Assembly: GCF_000485595.1 (NCBI RefSeq)
Contig: NW_014578050.1
Span: 13,145-36,002 of the forward strand
Direction of reading: 5' to 3'
Source: Priapulus caudatus
Lineage: Eukaryota; Priapulida; Priapulimorpha; Priapulimorphida; Priapulidae
Length of the DNA: 22,858 nucleotides
Made by a program: the position numbers and the translations under genes. Below are positions 20,308 through 22,858 of this stretch, in pieces (the stretch's first letter is position 1; each line of letters starts with the position of its first letter). The notes under the pieces were generated by a model. The model made no database searches. It saw only the letters and a list, made by a program, of their open reading frames with translations, and was not told the DNA's origin.

Positions 20308-20425
20308 ATGGGCGGAGGGAAAAAAGACGAGAAGTCGGCGCACACTAGCTGCTCAGCAGAGGTTCAGAAGTGTGAGCAAGAAGAACAGCCGGTCGAAACT
20401 GGGACAGTAGCAGAAGCAGCGACAG
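20308..20425 (+). CDS. Candidate first exon, unrecognised protein
   Basis: ATG 20308 has a strong start context (AAC before, G after). It opens 39 codons plus one base: MGGGKKDEKSAHTSC then a Glu-rich stretch ending TVAEAAT, followed by donor gtatta. The MGGGKK start has the Gly2 needed for N-myristoylation but a poor downstream context for it. A possible second exon starts at 20628 after ttgcag in matching phase and stays open to 20846, but its protein (RYGWSLSL, then VICCIVRHNQ) matches nothing I know. The head-to-head position with DRG1 and the promoter motifs between them favour a real gene. Not identified. Confidence 0.4.
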
Positions 20426-22789
20426 GTATTATTGTAATCCAGTGTTGCATAACATGCGTTATAACTTATAAGCTTGTAGTTACGCGTGGGAGCCTTACTT
20501 GTACGTGTCGGAGTGAGTGCGGTACGTCACGATGATCTGGTGTTTGTTTTGTAATTCACTGAGTTAACGACCACGTCTAATGACATTTTGGAAAATTAAA
20601 AACCATTGACATTGTTTACAAGTTGCAGGTTGCGACTTTGACGCTAAACGTTACGGTTGGTCGTTGTCGCTGCAGTGCGCCTTAACTTTTACATATAAGG
20701 AGAAAGCACAGTACACGGGTGTCATATGTTGCATTGTCCGTCACAACCAACCGGCAACACGGTCACCTGCAGAGGCTGTGGGCCAGAAAATGCAAAATTC
20801 ATCAGATCTGTCTGACAAAAAAACGGGTTTTGACGTGCAGGTCTGTTGAATTCTACTTGGATCATTATCCAACAATGTTTTTTCCTACAACTTGTCACTC
20901 GGCGTTCTTTACCTGACGATAACAATGGCAAAAAATCAGTGGGTTGAGCACAAGTTGGCTCAATGCTGAACCTACTGTCCGGCGGATTGAAACGAGATTT
21001 CGCATTCCCTATTGTGAGTACTGTTTCAGTTTCAGCTCTAATTTCTGGCAGCAAATCTGAAGCATTAACGGTGGGGGGGGGGCTCAGTGTGTATAGAGTG
21101 TGTGCATTTGGGGAATGGTGAAAGCTTGAACAGCTAAGTTATAATGTAGGTCAGCATATATATATGCTCCAGTGAGTAAATAATGTGCATGGTGTTATGC
21201 AATTGCATACGTTGTTATCGCTATCAGTTTAGTTATCTATACAGTTGGATATTTTTCTTTGTTTCATCAGAAACATGATATATGCTGTGAGCATATTCTG
21301 GTATGAAAAGTGCAGAGCATTGTATAATTTTTTTGGCTACCAAACTCACTGTGTGTACATTTAAATGCCTGGTCCTAATTTCAATTCTAAGCATAGCAAT
21401 GCTTTCTTCATCATCTTTGAAGTTTACACATACTATTTTCACACCCTACAGTGACTGTGTTCACCTAGCAGGGTCAAGTCTGAAGTAAAGGCAAAAACTC
21501 CAGGTTAAGCAGGAGGTTGGCCATCATATTGTACTGTGATTGCAATGATTGGTGTGCATCTACAGTCTCGGTGCAAAGTTAGCTTTGTTTGCAAAGTTGC
21601 TAGGTTCAGCTCTCAGTCTTTGTTTCCTAAATTGCGGCATTTTAAAACCGGTATGCTTCCATGCTACAGTGACGCCTTTGTATTTTTTTAAATAAGTTTA
21701 CATTTTATGGTAATTACATATAACATCACATATATATATACATTATTGTGAGATGGCTGAGGTTTGGTCCATAAAAAACATTCTGCAGTAGAAAAATTCT
21801 GCTCCAGCCTGCTGTATTTCGCAGCCTGCTGTATTTCGGAAGGTCTCAATATCTCGTTCTCTTTCAAAACCTAAAGCTGGGAAATCTGGAAATTCACATC
21901 CGACCATGAATGCTGAAGGTTATATTTAGGGCCAACCAACGTAAGTGCTGAAGAAGTGAGGTCATGCCGATATATAAAAGGCAAACAAGTCGCGTAATTC
22001 CTTAAAACAATTTGCAGAATTGAAGTCCGTCGACACTCACTTGGTTAGTAAGGGTAATCACGGGAGCTGGGGGTGGGGGTGGGATGGGCTTGTGCGTCAA
22101 ATCTAATTAATCGTTTAATTGCTTATCAGGGAGAGCGCTAGTTACCGTTACTTAGTCGCTGTTTGTACAGCCCTCTTCCCCGCCTCTCCCCTTCACCACC
22201 ACAGGCATGCTGCTAAGTGGCGGTGGCTGGCGTTCACATTGTCGCCTGTGCAACAAGGAAACACTAACGTCAGTTGACCGTGTACCTCATGCATGTTGCC
22301 CTCGAGTTACGTGGTTATTAGTTTAGCTTGCAGTGTCGATGACTCCTGTAGTGCAGTGCCAGAATCAGTAAAAACTGTAGGCTGTAGCCATTCGTAAGGT
22401 TAGGGCTGAGGTGACAATTTAGTAAATTCTCGTGTTAAAAAAGGCGCAGTGGTGAAAGGTGAGCAGGGTTCACATGGTTTCTTGCAATAAGGGAGCTCCC
22501 TCAGCAAAGCTTGGACAGCCTAACAAGAAAATACTGATTTATGATTGGCGATTAAAAAGTTTTTCCCCAAAAAAAGTTAATAGTGCATACTGCATAGTTT
22601 CTATTAATTTTCTGGCAGCAGATCTGAATGTCTCGGAAAAGTGTAGATATATATATGCTAATCCTGGCGTGACTTTTGCATGACGCTCCACTTGAATAGT
22701 TTGGCAATATGCCTCTCATCCATAATCGCATAATCTCAGAGCGCGGTGGAATCTACTGCTCGTGCTGTGCATGGATTTCACACTCTCCA
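20426..22789. other. Presumed intronic DNA, no supported exon
   Basis: AT-rich sequence with short open frames only. Near 21041 and 22608 the phrase TTCTGGCAGCAAATCTGAA / TTCTGGCAGCAGATCTGAA occurs twice in direct orientation, possibly two ends or copies of a repeat. A run of G lies at 21071-21081. Nothing else recognised. Confidence 0.5.
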
Positions 22790-22803
22790 TTTCGCTCTCT
22801 CTT

Positions 22804-22858
<55 letters not shown>
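22790..22858. repeat. CT microsatellite
   Basis: Mostly perfect CT repeats with TTTCT interruptions, running off the right edge. Confidence 0.95.

Noticed and set aside
20628-20846. Second exon of the candidate plus-strand gene
   Set aside because: The phase fits, but the protein is unrecognisable and the donor (gtctgt) is poor, so it is mentioned only as a possibility.

Overview
The window reads as nuclear DNA of an invertebrate animal. Genes are broken into short exons by GT-AG introns. The introns and spacers hold small non-autonomous DNA transposons, microsatellites and minisatellites. The predicted proteins look animal: a near full-length DRG1 GTPase, a homologue of vertebrate PRR11, and an alpha/beta hydrolase. 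Minisatellites built over intron boundaries have been described in amphioxus ('mirages', from memory), so a cephalochordate or another marine deuterostome is plausible. The sequence alone does not prove it.

Layout. (1) 1-2612, minus strand: alpha/beta hydrolase with four exons visible (2612-2401, 2094-1963, 781-679, 202-77); it runs off the left edge. (2) 2613-5070: upstream spacer with a complete 589-bp hAT-type MITE (2637-3225, perfect 8-bp target duplication), a TAACAC/TAACAG array, an NRF1-like site and a fragment repeated near 19 kb. (3) 5071-9512, plus strand: nine-exon PRR11-like gene, 473 codons, whose seventh intron is mostly a minisatellite made of copies of its own 5' splice site. 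(4) 9513-12356: convergent spacer with a roughly 595-bp foldback element. (5) 12357-19823, minus strand: DRG1, ten exons, 364 codons, reconstructed with every exon junction in phase. Its introns carry a 1,037-bp foldback hAT-type element, a 254-bp relative and other MITEs. (6) 19824-20307: probable bidirectional promoter with ETS- and YY1-like sites. (7) 20308 onward, plus strand: candidate first exon of an unrecognised gene. The rest has no coding exon I can support and ends in a CT microsatellite.

The genes are arranged hydrolase(-) / PRR11(+), then PRR11(+) and DRG1(-) tail to tail, then DRG1(-) / unknown(+). They do not form a shared pathway. DRG1 is a translation-associated GTPase, PRR11 a cell-cycle and cytoskeletal protein, and the hydrolase has no assigned substrate.

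The most striking signal is that all three recognised genes carry a tandem duplication lying exactly across an exon-intron boundary: a 5' splice site in the hydrolase (53-bp unit, two copies, cut by the window edge), a 5' splice site in the PRR11 homologue (about 28-bp unit, about 900 bp), and a 3' splice site in DRG1 (40-bp unit, four copies). These arrays multiply splice signals next to the authentic ones.
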